Source of the DNA: Solen grandis
Lineage: Eukaryota; Mollusca; Bivalvia; Adapedonta; Solenidae
DNA length: 64,000 bases
Direction: 5' to 3'
Assembly: GCA_021229015.1 (NCBI GenBank)
Contig: CM037777.1
Span: forward strand, 29,515,496-29,579,495
In this document: one piece after another, positions 33,750 to 45,599 of the stretch
Layout of the letters: the number at the start of each line of letters is the position of its first letter
Position numbering within the stretch: the stretch's first letter is position 1
Made by a program: the position numbers and the translations under genes
Notes under the pieces: generated by a model
Told to the model about the DNA's origin: nothing
The model's database searches: none
Seen by the model: the letters and a program-made list of their open reading frames with translations, nothing else

Positions 33750-34160
33750 CACATTACTCAAACATTGGGGTTGGATGATTTATCAAAGAGTTATGGCCCC
33801 TTTTTTATATCCAATCTTGTCCACATTTCATCTCCAAAGTCCCTGGCTTGAATTGAATGAAACTTCACAGGATGGATCAGTGTCAAGTCTAGTTGTGCAT
33901 ATCATTGGCCTCTTTGGGTTGGTTCATTTATCACAGAGTTATGGCCCTTTGTATTTTTAGCAACATGTAAATATAATGTGTTCTTGTTCGCGCCTTATCT
34001 CTAGAAAACCCTGACTTGGATCGGATGAAACTTCACAGGTTTGATCCAATACCAAATCTAGTTGTGCACACCATAGGCATGTTTAATTGGAATGTTTTAA
34101 CATAGAGTTATGGCACTTGGTTTATTTAGGGATAATGAATTTTTGTCTGGAGGATAGCTT
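33750..34160. repeat. Tandem repeat of about 150 bp units
   Basis: Three units share 'gagttatggccc', 'ccctggcttgaattgaatga', 'aacttcacaggatggatc' and 'tctagttgtgcatatcattg'. Such arrays are the internal part of L-type elements, so this is probably a degraded member. It is noncoding. Confidence 0.6.
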
Positions 34161-34439
34161 GAAAGGGATTCACTTTAAACTTTAAATATAGCCAGATAGC
34201 GAGTAGTTGCACTAAAAGGTTGTGGTGCTTACTATGTATAGATATTCATGTCTTGTCAATATTTCCCACATGTATGGTCACCATGTTGCCCTTGGACATA
34301 TATAAGCTTGATCTGAATGTATTAATTCATTGTTTTGCTTTTAAAGTAATAGACTATATTCAATCTAAATTGATAATATTCAGTTTGAGATTTTAAATTC
34401 AAATAAGATTGTTTTTATTGCAGGTTCCCTCCATTACCT

Positions 34440-35315
34440 ACCCTCTCAACATTGATGCAGTGACCCCTCAACATTGATGCAGTGACCCCTCAAGATTTAT
34501 CCACTGACCCCTCAACATTGATGCAGTGACCCCTCAAGATTTATCCAGTGACCCCTCAACATTGATGCAGTGACCCCTCAAACCCTCAAATATCCAGTGA
34601 CTCAACATTGATATGACCTCAATACTATCAGTGAACAATCATCATTGATCAATTGACCCTCTCAACACTGATCCAGTGAATAATCAACATTGATCAATTG
34701 ACCCTCTCAATACTGATCCAGTGAACAATCAACATTGATCAATTGACCCTCTCAACACTGATCCAGTGAACAATCATCATTGATCAATTGACCCTCTCAA
34801 CTCTGATCCAGTGAACAATTAACATTGATCAATTGACCCTCTCAACACTGATCCAGTGAACAATTAACATTGATCAATTGACACTCTCAACACTGATCCA
34901 GTGAACAATCAACATTGATCAATTGACCCTCTCAACTCTGATCCAGTGAACAATCAACATTGATCAATTGACCCTCTCAACTCTGATCCAGTGAACAATC
35001 AACATTGATCAATTGACCCTCTCAACTCTGATCCAGTGAACAATTAACATTGATCAATTTACACCCTCAACTCTGATCCAGTGAACAATCATCATTGATC
35101 AATTGACCCTCTCAACTCTGATCCAGTGAACAATTAACATTGATCAATTGACCCTCTCAACACTAATCCAGTGAACAATCAACATTGATCAATTGACCCT
35201 CTCAACACTGATCCAGTGAACAATCAACATTGATCAATTGACCCTCTCAACTCTGATCCAGTGAACAATCAACATTGATCAATTTACACCCTCAACACTG
35301 ATCCAGTAACCTTAT
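34440..35315. repeat. 45 bp minisatellite upstream of the SVOP-like gene
   Basis: About fifteen units of 45 bp from roughly 34620 onward contain 'gatccagtgaacaatcaaca' and 'ttgatcaattgaccctctca', preceded by shorter units of 'gacccctcaacattgatgca'. The word TTGATCAATTGA makes every unit partly palindromic. The array ends about 310 bp before the start codon at 35625. Confidence 0.85.
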
Positions 35316-35624
35316 CCTTTGTTAGTAAAAGTGCAGGTATTGCTTTTATTCGGGAGGTATTTTACAACAGAACATTTCTAGCTTTTACATAGTCTTGCCA
35401 GGATTCATGTATGCACATGGTATTCAGAAATGTATTTGTTTGAGCACATGTTTATAATTACAAAGGTCATTTTCATATTTATAGCTCCAAAAATAGGATT
35501 GGCCTGAATGAAATTGCTCTAAAGTGGGATGCTGGTGTGAGTATTTGCTGCTAGCCTACTGAAATTTAAACTCTATTCTTTTCTTTTTGATCTCTTTTGT
35601 ATTTATTTTGGATAAATCGTTACC

Positions 35625-38600
35625 ATGGTGAATCAGTTTGGGTCAGATGATCTAACGGAAAATAATGGAGAGTGTGAGGTAAAAATTACTCTGCTGAAAA
35701 AAAGGCAGATGAAAATAAAAGTTAAGTGTGTGGATAAAGGTAAGGAGGAAGAACATGATGAGGCCAGGAAAGACAAAAATAAGGGAACGGCTGATTATGA
35801 TAAAGATGATCTCTGTACAGACAAAGGGATGTCTGTTGATCCTGATGGCAGAATTGTCAGCGATAAAGTAAACAAACACGGAAGTGGTTTGAAAAATGGA
35901 TACTGTGGGCAGAGGCTAGTCTCTAATTTGGAGGAGAAGTTAGTCTCTAATTCGGAGTATGACCAGAATGCACCAGAAAAGGCAAATACTGAAGCAGACG
36001 CTCTTTTGTTCGAGACAGATCAACCCCGAGACACTGCTGAATCCACAGAGGCTCCCAATAAAGACATGCAGCTGGATGATGCATTATCTGAGCTCAAATT
36101 TGGAAAATTCCATTTGAAAATGCTAATCCTCACCTGTGGTGCTTATTTTGCCGCCTGTGCAGAAATGCTGCTGATCGTTTTCCTGAGTAAACCTGTCAAA
36201 AACGAATGGGGAATCGACAACATGATCTATCCGATCCTTCTTTTCAGCTCCGGACTTGTCAGTTTGATCGGAAGTTTTGTGTTCGGTTCTGTCAGCGATA
36301 AGCTGGGTCGTCAGAAGCCATTGCTGGTTTCATTGATATTCATCGCTTTATTCGGAGGGCTGTCGGGATTTATGCCTAACTTCGGGTTGTTTGTGGTGAT
36401 GCGGTCACTAACAGGATTTGGCGTCTCGGGCATAGAGGCCATCAACTTTGTCTTACTTCTAGGTAAGTATTTGTTAAGTACATTTTACTTAAGATTATAA
36501 AATGAATTTCAAATTTAAATCTAATTATGTAGATAAATCAAAACCTTAGTATACATACTAAACATCTAAAGATATTGTGACCAGTGTTTAGGTTTTGAAA
36601 TATGAATCAACAGTTACCATATGAGGGTTGTTCAAAAAGCTTCAAGGAAAAGTGTTGTTTTTTTTTCTTATGGATTAAGTACAAAATATAGTATTATTTT
36701 GAAACTCTAATTCTAATAATATTATTTAGAAATAGGAATGAAACTTTTCTGGATACAAATTATTAAATTTACTTTGTACTACTATTTTGCCAAAACTTGT
36801 CTCTGTCAATGAAAAAACATGAATTTTTGAGCCACAACATCATAAATGTAATAAATTGGTAAAGAGTGAATTTATTGTATTGTTATCTGGAAAAACCTAC
36901 ATATTTATTTTCTGGATACTTTTTGAACACCCCTAGTATATAACATTTGTTATAGAGTTTTAGGGTGGGGGAAAATGCTATCCAGATGTTTTAAAAGATA
37001 GTATATTGTGATTCACAATTTTCCAGAATTTCTACCCCGTAAGAACCGTGGTCGAGTGATGGTCGTCATAACGATGTGTGGAGTCTTGGGTGCCGTGTAT
37101 ACAGCGACAATGGCCTGGTGGTTACTCCCGCGCTACGGTTGGCGGTGGTTTGTAGCGTCTGGAGCTGTGCCGGCCGCAGTGGTTGTGGTGTATAGACTGG
37201 TGTTCAGTTACGAGTCGCCGCGGTATCTGTACATCAGCGGCAGGAAGGAGGAAGGAATCAAGGTCCTGCAGGAGATTGCAAGGCAGAACAACGTCAAGCT
37301 TCCAGAAGGTGTGTATCTCATTTGTGTTCTCATGAATATGTTTTATACATACTGATCTAGAGTGTAGTCCCAGTGTTCTACATTTGCAGCATTTACCTGG
37401 TGTTACATGGTTCAGTTAAGGTAACATTCCGTGCGTCAGATTAAGTGGTTTGGCTGTATTATACTACATGGGCACGGCTTCACAGAAATGGGGGCTATAT
37501 TTGAATCATACATGTCATGTTCACATCCTGTCTCGTCATTTCTTGCCCTAAACTCACATTAGGATCAACATGTTTTGGTGAGACATAAGTTTACCAGAGG
37601 TCCTGATTTTGGGATTTGTCAGGAAGTCTAGTATGATACTACCAACATTATATGCTTAATAGTCTAAAAAATCCTTAACCCTTTCCCTCATAGAGAACAC
37701 CATGAAAAGACCTATGCGAACAGCATAAAACCAGATCAGCCTGTGAGTAACTCGCAGGCTGATCAGGTTTTATGCTGTTCGCTGCTCCTCAGTGGTCTGG
37801 AAATGAGGATTTTGTAATTAAATTTGGTAATGTTTAACTGTGGTTTTCTGCAGATCAGGCTTTATGTGGTACCTACTGAGTGCGTCAAAATGAGTCTGTA
37901 TGAGGGAAAGGGTTAAACAAGTAATTGTTAATTAATTTTTCTGTTACCATAGCAACCAGAATGAAAAAAACAAACAAACAATGATGTGCAGAATCTCCAT
38001 ACTGCCATCTTTTCATATAGTGTACCAAGTTTCATAATATTATCTTAAACGGTTGTTATGTTATCACGGGATCCAGATTTCCGGATATCTGCACGGACAG
38101 ACAGATGGACAGACAGAGGGCAAACCTATAGTCCCCTCAGGTGTATACCCCAGTAAGGGACTAACAACTGGATTGTTGTTGGGCATGAAACAAAAGCTAT
38201 TAAAATTAAACATTTTTATTCTTTTTCAGCAAACATCATTTGTGCTGCAAGTGAAGAACGAGGAAAGATTCAGGCACTGTTTTCCCAACAGCTGAGAGGC
38301 CGGACTTTTTTTGCGACCATCGTCTGGTTTCTTCAGTCCCTCGGCTACTGGAGCGTTACCATGTATCTTCCGGAATATATGACCTCTGTCAATATGAACC
38401 CATACCTTAACATGTTCTTAGTATTCATGGGTGAAATTCCCGGTATTTTGATTGCGCTTTATCTTGTAGAGCCTCATTTATTGGGAAGAATTCGATGTCT
38501 ACGCCTTTTCTCATTCGTCACCGTCATTGCGCTACTACTTTTTGCGTTTATCGACATCTCTGTTTTCAAGGCTGTGGTTGTTGTGATTGTTTACTGCTTC

Positions 38601-38867
38601 ATGGTGCCGATATATTCCATACTGAATACGTTCACGCCAGAGATTTATCCGACCGATACTCGCAGTATAGCCATGGCCTGGGTTTATATGATTATCGCCT
38701 TCCCAGGGCTGATCTCTGCCTTCATAGGTGCGTCTGTACTCTCGACAAACATTCCATGGTTGTATCCGGTCGTTGCAGCAGCCTTCTTTGGTTTGCAGTT
38801 TATTTTTACATTTGGTCTAAAAATAGAACCAGCGGGAAAGGCTCTGACAGACTGTAAGGATGAGTAA
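35625..38867 (+). CDS. SVOP/SV2-type major facilitator transporter, intact
   Basis: Three coding exons, 35625-36462, 37027-37308 and 38230-38867, with GT-AG junctions (CTAG|GTAAGT, TTCCAG|AATTTC, GAAG|GTGTGT, TTTCAG|CAAACA) and consistent phases, give 585 residues. The start TACCATGG has a good context. Residues 1-155 are a hydrophilic, Lys/Asp/Glu-rich cytosolic tail. FGKFHLKMLILTCG near 159 begins the first membrane segment. The MFS loop motif GSVSDKLGRQKP is at 221-232, followed by TGFGVSGIEAINF, EFLPRKNRGRVM (280 on), YGWRWFVASGAVP, YESPRYLYISGRKEEG, and TPEIYPTDTRSIAMAW in the second half. These landmarks match SVOP and SV2-related proteins, which sit with organic ion transporters near SLC22. 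About twelve membrane segments are expected. The substrate cannot be told. The N-terminal tail looks longer than in SVOP. SVOP-like or another invertebrate SV2-related paralogue are the alternatives. Confidence 0.88.
37675..37916. mobile_element. MITE M2 with terminal inverted repeats and a strong internal hairpin
   Basis: The ends are TTAACCCTTTCCCTCAT and ATGAGGGAAAGGGTTAA, perfectly inverted. Inside, 37716-37743 (GCGAACAGCATAAAACC then AGATCAGCCTG) pairs with 37754-37782 with one mismatch across a 10-base loop. It lies in intron 2 of the SVOP-like gene. The ends resemble those of M1, so the two are probably related. Confidence 0.85.
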
Positions 38868-39043
38868 AGGCTTTATATTGTTTTTAAAATATCCTGGGTT
38901 GAGTGGCCTGGGTAAACCGACCTCTGAACACAGGCTGTTTTTAAAACAAGGTGTATCTTCAGAATGAGATTCAAATGTAATACAAAAATATTTAACAAAA
39001 GGAAAAGGACCATATATTTAGGATCCAGGTTTGATAATTTATC

Positions 39044-39285
39044 GACCCTTTACTTCATATAGACTCCTTTTGATGCATTGGTAAGCAGAGCAAACCCAGA
39101 TCAGATAATCAGGAGCCATCTGATCTGGATCTTCTCTGTTTGCTCATACAGTATTGTTGCACAGATTTGACATAGTCTTTATAGAAAAATCCATTGTTTC
39201 ATATTCCATATAAAGTTCCAGTAAATTATTCTTCATTAAGTCTGGCATAATTTTTGGTATGAATATTCATGAAGTAAAGGGTTAA
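39044..39285. mobile_element. MITE family M1, best copy
   Basis: Left ACCCTTTACTTCAT and right ATGAAGTAAAGGGT are inverted. The core reads 'gcattggtaagcagagcaaa', then a hairpin between 'cagatcagataatcagg' and 'gccatctgatctgg', then 'ctgtttgctcatacagtatt', and TGAATATTCATG at the right end. It is about 160 bp downstream of the SVOP-like stop codon. Confidence 0.82.
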
Positions 39286-39594
39286 AAGTTAACATGTATT
39301 ATAAAAATAGTAAAAATGCAAATACTAAATAGTTCTGATAGGATATTGTTATCAGGGTTTTAAAATTAATGTAATATTACTACTGTCGTGTGAACTAAAC
39401 AGAAAACCATTAAAATTCAGGCCTGTTCTATATATACTCAAAGACTTACAAAAGGCCTCATGTATAAAACATCAGTATTTCACGTCTTTTTCACAGATTA
39501 AACCCTCCTTTAAATTTGAATTTTCTTTATTGATAAAATAGAAATAAATCTTTTACCATTCTATTGGGGAAATATGCCTCATTACATTTCTAAA

Positions 39595-39855
39595 TGGGGC
39601 CGCCGTGGCCGAGCGGGTACAGTCGTGGACTACAAATCTCTCAGCCCCTCACCGCTGTGGGTTAGAATCCCGGTAAGGACTTCAGATTTTTCATGTGAGG
39701 AAGCCTTCCAGCTGGCTTGTGGTAGGTCGGTGGTTCTACCCAGGTACCTCTGTGAACTCGGGGTCTTCCTCCACCTGTAATTAGCTGGACGTCGCAATAT
39801 GATTGAAATACTATCGCAGCGAAGGTAAACCCAAATACAACAACAACAACAACAT
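39595..39855 (+). mobile_element. tRNA-derived SINE, subfamily B
   Basis: Head 'gccgccgtggccgagcgggt', B box 'gtgggttagaatcccgg', the standard subfamily body, and a 3' end with 'gcgaaggtaaacccaaatac' followed by (CAA)n. The simple-repeat tail is typical of a retroposed SINE. Confidence 0.85.
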
Positions 39856-40142
39856 TTCTAAATAATCTAGAATTTTTGAAAAACAAATAAAATATTCAAC
39901 ATTTTTCAGAGGTGAGGTGTTTTTAAAGTCTTTGAGTACATAATTCATTCATGGACACTAGTCTATAGAAAACTGTTAATATTTGTTTTGGTTATATATA
40001 TATAAGGTTACACATGCAGTTTGAAACAGATGTTGTAACTTTATCATCTTACTATCTAGATTTTTAGCTGTCATCTTGAATTATGCTAATGTGGTTTTTG
40101 TAGACCAAGGAAAGTTATTATATTGAACTTTTTGTTTGTTTA

Positions 40143-40397
40143 TTTAACTTTTTACCTCATATAGACTCATTTTGACCTAGACCTGATCAAACAGCTCCTC
40201 TAGGAGCTATCTGATACAGGAGCTGTCAAATTATGTTCTCCTCAGTTTTGCTTAAACAGTTTTGAATCTCAGTTTTCTAAACAGTCTGCACTGCAAAGAA
40301 AAAACATTTGTTTCATATACATATGGATAATTTAATCCTTTGATTCTTGTTCCTGTAAGGTTCATTTGTACATGAATATTTATGAGGTAAAGGGTTA
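40143..40397. mobile_element. MITE family M1 copy
   Basis: Left 'ttaactttttacctcatata' and right 'tatgaggtaaagggttaa' frame a core with the hairpin 'acagctcctctaggagct' and an extra partial duplication 'atacaggagctgtcaaat'. Confidence 0.7.
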
Positions 40398-40597
40398 AAA
40401 AAAGGTAACTGGGTGCCATTGTAGAAATCCACTATTTTTTTTTAATGACCAATTGCATTGTGGGATCAAATCTACTTAAAAATACTGATTGTTATCTGTA
40501 ATAGTCCTTGGGTAATTTTTGACATCCACTGACTTCATCCTTTATTATACCCTTGTTACACTCAGTGAAGTTGAAGCTACGGATATATATAGAAATA

Positions 40598-40810
40598 ACG
40601 GGGCCTCCGTGGCCGAGAGGGTAAAGTTGCTGACTTTGGCACTCACTCAGCCCCTCACCACGTGGGTTCGAATCCTGACAGGGTCATTTGGATTTTCATG
40701 TGAGGAAGCCTTCCAGCTGGCTTGCGGTAGGTCGGTGCTTCTCCAGATGTCTCCGTGCATTCCGGGTCTTCCTGCACCTGTAATTAGCGACAGTAAACTC
40801 ATATAGTCAG
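40598..40810 (+). mobile_element. tRNA-derived SINE, subfamily B
   Basis: Clean head 'gcctccgtggccgagagggt', B box 'gtgggttcgaatcctgac', body as at 10450, with a short deletion near the 3' end (gtaattagcgacagtaaact). Confidence 0.83.
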
Positions 40811-41211
40811 TTCATATAGAAATAACATTCATCTTGTCCCATTATGTCTTGCCCTGTCCTATACTCACGTTACATGAAGATTGGTAACTGTCATTGATAC
40901 GTATGTATTGCCTTCTTGGAATGACATGATGTATTGCAGTGAAGCAGCACTATCTGCCTCATTTAGACAAAATAAAAAAAAAATGATTAAAGTATTGTTA
41001 GTGGGAAGTTTAACTGAAACAAACATTGACCAAAAGGAGAGTTATAACGATTTTGCATGGGTTCTGCTGTATTGATACTATTAATAAAGGGTGGAGTCAG
41101 TGAATTGAATCTAGATCTCATAACCCAGTTCAGGTGAAAAACTGAAATGGATGAATGGAAAATTAGAAGTAAGATTATATGTAATGTTGCTTTGTTTTTG
41201 AGATATTTTAT
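40811..41211. repeat. Fragment of the 'catcttgtcccattatgtcttgccc' dispersed repeat and intergenic sequence
   Basis: The part at 40825-40960 matches the family seen at 11950 and 12370 through 'actcacgttacatgaag'. The rest is plain AT-rich DNA. Confidence 0.45.
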
Positions 41212-41375
41212 CAGTGTTTTGTCTTAAGTTTATATGTTGTTATACCAGGAGGTGGGGGATCAGTGTTTTGTCTTAAGTTTATATGTTGTTATACCAGGAG
41301 GTGGGGGATCAGTGTTTTGTCTTAAGTTTATATGTTGTTATACCAGGAGGGGGGTTTTGTCTTAAGTTTATATTT
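41212..41375. repeat. 49 bp tandem repeat, three units and a partial
   Basis: Units start at 41212, 41261 and 41310 with 'cagtgttttgtcttaagttt' and 'gttataccaggaggtggggg'. They are almost identical, so the expansion is recent or an assembly duplication. Confidence 0.85.
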
Positions 41376-43734
41376 GTTAGGAACACACTGTCTCATTGTG
41401 TTTCGTCCTACACTACTCACATTACATGAAGTCAGGGCTGATTGCAGGGGTATTAAGGGCTTCCCATCCTAATAGCTATCAATTCCATCAAAGCCATGCA
41501 TATAACTTAACAATACAAATGTAAATAAGCTTTTAAAGTGTCAAACATTGGTAATCTCAGAGGCAAATTGACATGTTATGACAAGTGACAGAAGTTTTTT
41601 TATTACCTCCCCTTGATTATTTTGTCTCCCCAGAAAACTAACAAAGTGTGATTTTCCTATGGTAAAGTTCAGATTTTTTTCATGAAAGTTGGTACAAAAT
41701 CATAAAATGCATCTTTTTACCATGAGTTTTTCTCATAAATCAAATTCAGTTTTTCATATTCACAGAAAATAAGAAAATACATATTTTTCATAGTTTTCAA
41801 TGTTAACTTATGTGTGGATTATCTCCCCAAAATTAGGTAAGAATTGAAAGAAAACTCTTGGTGAAATATTTTTATTTTTGAATGTCTTCAAAGTGACAAA
41901 GTTTCATAGAAATATAACCATACATTTGCAAGACATGTAATATGGTATTAGGATGGAAAGACCTTAATCACCTTAATGATAGTTTTTAGTTTTTGTTGTT
42001 TTTGTTTCATGTCTGTAGTCCATAGCAGGCCTTTCTTCTGATTTTGGAAGGGGGCCTTATTAACAAACTTTCGGGGAGAAAATCACCATTTTTTACGTGA
42101 TTCTGTAGAAAAGAAAATTCTTTGAGTACCGGTAGATGGCAGTTTTGGGGAAACTTTGTGAATTTAAAGAAATTTTCTTGTGAATGGCTCCTGTTTAAGA
42201 ACAGAAAGAAAAGTCCTGCATAGGAATAAGATTGGTGATATATGCTCTTGTATATTAATATATGGGAACAACGAGTATACTATGTGATTTTTTTCAGTTA
42301 TTTAATATTAGATATAAGTACAGGGTCTAGTAGATTGTTGCATGTTTAAATGTTAATTTATTTTACATTGATTTTGGGAACATTTGTATTCTGTGTATAC
42401 AATTCCCACTTCGAAGCTACAGGGATGGACCAGTTAACAAATGTATGTTGTCTAGGTAACAGAGTCTTGCCCTTCAGCTTTTCTTGGCTACTTGTTAACC
42501 CCGTGCATAACAGCGTTTATCTTCAGAAATCATGGTTAACTTTGTTTCACTTCATGACATCCTACTCACAGAGGGAAAAAGACAATTCAGGTCAATTTAT
42601 TTGAGTCATTGTGCAGGTATGTTGGCCAAACTTTTGGTTGGAACATGATATTGTGACCAAATTTTTCAGGGAGAGGAAAATACAAGTTTAAAGGAGGCAT
42701 CAACCTATGAAAAAATAAATGACATATCAAAATATTTGTCAGATAACGCAAGGCTGCTGATTACTCTGTAACTCTTCATTCATCACCTGTGTTGTCTTTT
42801 TCACTTCTGTTTCATTGTTCAGATAGTTGTTACAGTAATTTGATTGGATGCCTGCCTAGGGTTAACCAATCAGAATGATTGTATTGTGATATCCTGTATC
42901 ATACACCCCTACCACTGTTATTACCTCCACATGGAGAGTATCCAAAAATGTAATCATGATTTTGATTGGCTTAAATGTGTTCATGCTTTATGTGTAAAAA
43001 TGTTGATTTGCTTATTGAAAATTCGACAATCGATTTATGTGGAGTAACAGAACAAATTGACCGTGGGTGTCCGATGATGCAAAGTTTAAGACATGAGGCA
43101 TTTTTTAAGTTCTTAAGTATGTTTTAAATGAAATGATGGGGTTACCCAGTTGCAGTACTTGAATATATTTTAGTTTCCATATTAGATTATGTCTTTCAGT
43201 TAGATTTCTCATCATTGTTTTACAATCGTATATATTTTTTATTAGTTTTTGCTCATTTGTTAATGACATGTTGGTTTGCTCAAAGGACCAAAGAACATTT
43301 TCCCAACTAAAATAAAATGGGATTATTCTTGAAGACATAGACATAGTATTATCATGTCATACTATTTTAGTGATGTTTTATAATGTGTGTGTATTTTGTT
43401 TGTATTTAACAGTTTTATGTTTTTGTATGTTATTATTTATATCTATTTTTGATGAAAACGTTTAATTTTTCGCTCCAAAAATTATTTTCAGCAATATTAT
43501 TTGACTCTTAAATTAATTTATAGTACATCGGGGATAGAAATTGGATAATTCATAACCCAGATAAAAACTAGTCGGTTTTGATAAGTTAAAGTAGCTTAAC
43601 TTTAACATTGTTTGCACCTCTGAATATCCAGGAGTCACTATATTATACTTTACTTTGCCCACAAACAGGGTCATTCTTCCTATTCGTAATTGCTTTTCAA
43701 TATTTATTTATTCAAAATTACTGTAAAATCATTT
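41376..43734. other. Intergenic sequence, no gene seen
   Basis: A dispersed-repeat fragment (tctcattgtgtttcgtccta, 'actcacattacatgaagtca') is at 41390-41460. The remainder is AT-rich, and none of the short open frames in it looks coding. Confidence 0.4.
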
Positions 43735-44035
43735 ATGCCAGTCTCTGTGGCTGTGGGGTTTGAGTGTCTGCCCTGGAATTGGGAGGAAGTGGGTTTGATC
43801 CCAAGCCGCGAAATACCAATGTCGTAAAAAATGGTAAAAATAACTCCCTTTCTTGGTGCTCAGCATATAAGGTTAGTTTCAGGACTGGTTGGCCTGGTGT
43901 CAGGATAATGTGACTGGGTGTGGTATTTTGCTACACTGTCATGATATTGCAGTGTGGCAGCACTATATCTGTCTCAATTAGACATAGACTCCATATGAAT
44001 TGGTGGGACGTTAAACCCAATTAACAATCAAAATC
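43735..44035 (+). mobile_element. tRNA-derived SINE, subfamily C
   Basis: Head 'gccagtctctgtggctgtgg' is worn; B-box-like 'gtgggtttgatcccaagcc'; the body 'ggcctggtgtcaggataatg', 'tgactgggtgtggtat', 'gtctcaattagacatagac' and tail 'gacgttaaacccaattaac' are well kept. Confidence 0.78.
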
Positions 44036-44272
44036 ATTAACTTTTTTGCAGGGCTGAGGTGGGGGGTGGGCTAGTTTTCAAAGTTTTTGTTGATGGTTTT
44101 ATTTATGAATACTAACCCCATGAAAATTGCTCCGTTAGTAGATCTTAATTTGAGGGTTGATCACAAAACTATTCCATCTCCTTCTAATTTTGAATGCTTT
44201 TAGAATAATTTCATGGTCAACCCTCATGTTTTTTAGAACATGGATCCATGAATATACATCAAGAGGTGAGAG

Positions 44273-44322
44273 TGAAACCAGGCTAAGTGCATATATAAAT
44301 ATATGCACTTAGCCTAGTTTCG
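44273..44322. repeat. Near-perfect 50 bp palindrome
   Basis: The arms GAAACCAGGCTAAGTGCATA and TATGCACTTAGCCTAGTTTC are inverted with one to two mismatches around an AT-rich centre. A diverged relative is at about 33020-33070 (actaggctaagtgtttatat and 'atatgcacttagcctagttt'). This is probably the core of a small foldback element. Confidence 0.8.
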
Positions 44323-44849
44323 TTTTCATGCCTGGACATGCAGGGTACACATTCAAGGAAAAAATATGTTTTCTCTTTATTATTTCTCGACATGAAATAT
44401 TATCAAGTTTGTAATTAAGGCAGTCCATGGAAAAAGACGAATCCTTGCATAAGTAAACAGAAGTTCCATGGTAAATGAACAAATCTCATGGAATTAGTTT
44501 TTGTGGATTTGCTCTACATTAATAATCTGCCTACTTTAGGTCTCATGTTTGACAATCACCAAAGGAAATTGTTAAAACAACTGGTCTAGCCTGAAATTTG
44601 TAAAACGTGGATTTGGACCATAAGAACATGATTTCTAGTTTGAAAGGAAAGAATAAGTATTTTCTGAAAATTATGTGTAAATTATAGAGTTCTACAAAGA
44701 TTTTCACATCTCATTAATTTACAAGATTATGTGCTATAGTCCCAATTAAATCTTGAAATCAAGATGGATTATCAATTGAGATTTAGATCATCTGTGTTTT
44801 GAATGTTGAACATCTTATGGTTCAATCTTTTGTGAAATTGTTCCACCCT

Positions 44850-45020
44850 AACCCTTTACTTCATGAATATTCATGTACAAATTCTGACTTGATGAATATT
44901 CATTTACTGAACTTTTAACAGTATATAAAACAAAACACTGGATCTTTCCAGGAGCTGTCTGATCTGGGTTTGTTCTGGTTGCCAATGCGTCAAGACAGAT
45001 CTTTATGAGGTAAAGGGTTA
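44850..45020. mobile_element. MITE family M1 copy in reverse orientation
   Basis: Left 'aaccctttacttcatgaata' with TGAATATTCATG and right 'atgaggtaaagggttaa'. The core is inverted relative to the other copies: 'tccaggagctgtctgatctg' and 'ggttgccaatgcgtcaagac' read as the complement of their counterparts. It is shorter than the others. Confidence 0.72.
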
Positions 45021-45599
45021 AATTTGGCTACTTTCCACAGTAGCAAATGTATTCCAATCAGAGACAGAGTGATGTTTTGCTCAGGTTTATATACTGGTTT
45101 GTGATACTGTTGACCTAGTCATAAATTGAATCCTTAAATCTTTTAAATGTTGGTATTAAGGTAATCCATCTATCATTGAACTGTGATCATGGTCCATCAA
45201 GTGATTATGGGAATTTTATAGTAAATGCAAGACTTTATAGACTTGAAGCAAAAAAGCCTATAACTCCAAATTAGTAGATGCTTGCAACTCCACTGATTTC
45301 TTTTTAAGCATTTGAAGGACCATGATTATAAGTTAACAATGGATGGATTACCTTAAATGTTGACTGCCAAAACTTTGTTAAGTTTACAAAGTAAATAAGA
45401 CCCTTGACATACTTTATTTACAATGGCAGGACATTTGTATACCAGCACCATGTAATTCCACGAGCGCCATGATTATAACTGTGGAAGTCATTTTGTAATG
45501 TTTAGATGATTCATTTTTTTTTCATGATACATGTACCATTTATTAACAACTAAATTTTCATGTTGTAAGCTTCCTTTGTGTTTCATTGATACGGAAACC

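Noticed and set aside
38495..38857. Second plus-strand frame in the SVOP-like last exon
   Set aside because: It is a shadow of the transporter frame, which carries all conserved motifs.
40598..40680. tRNA-Leu gene
   Set aside because: A and B boxes are present but the acceptor stem does not close, and the SINE body follows; it is a SINE head.
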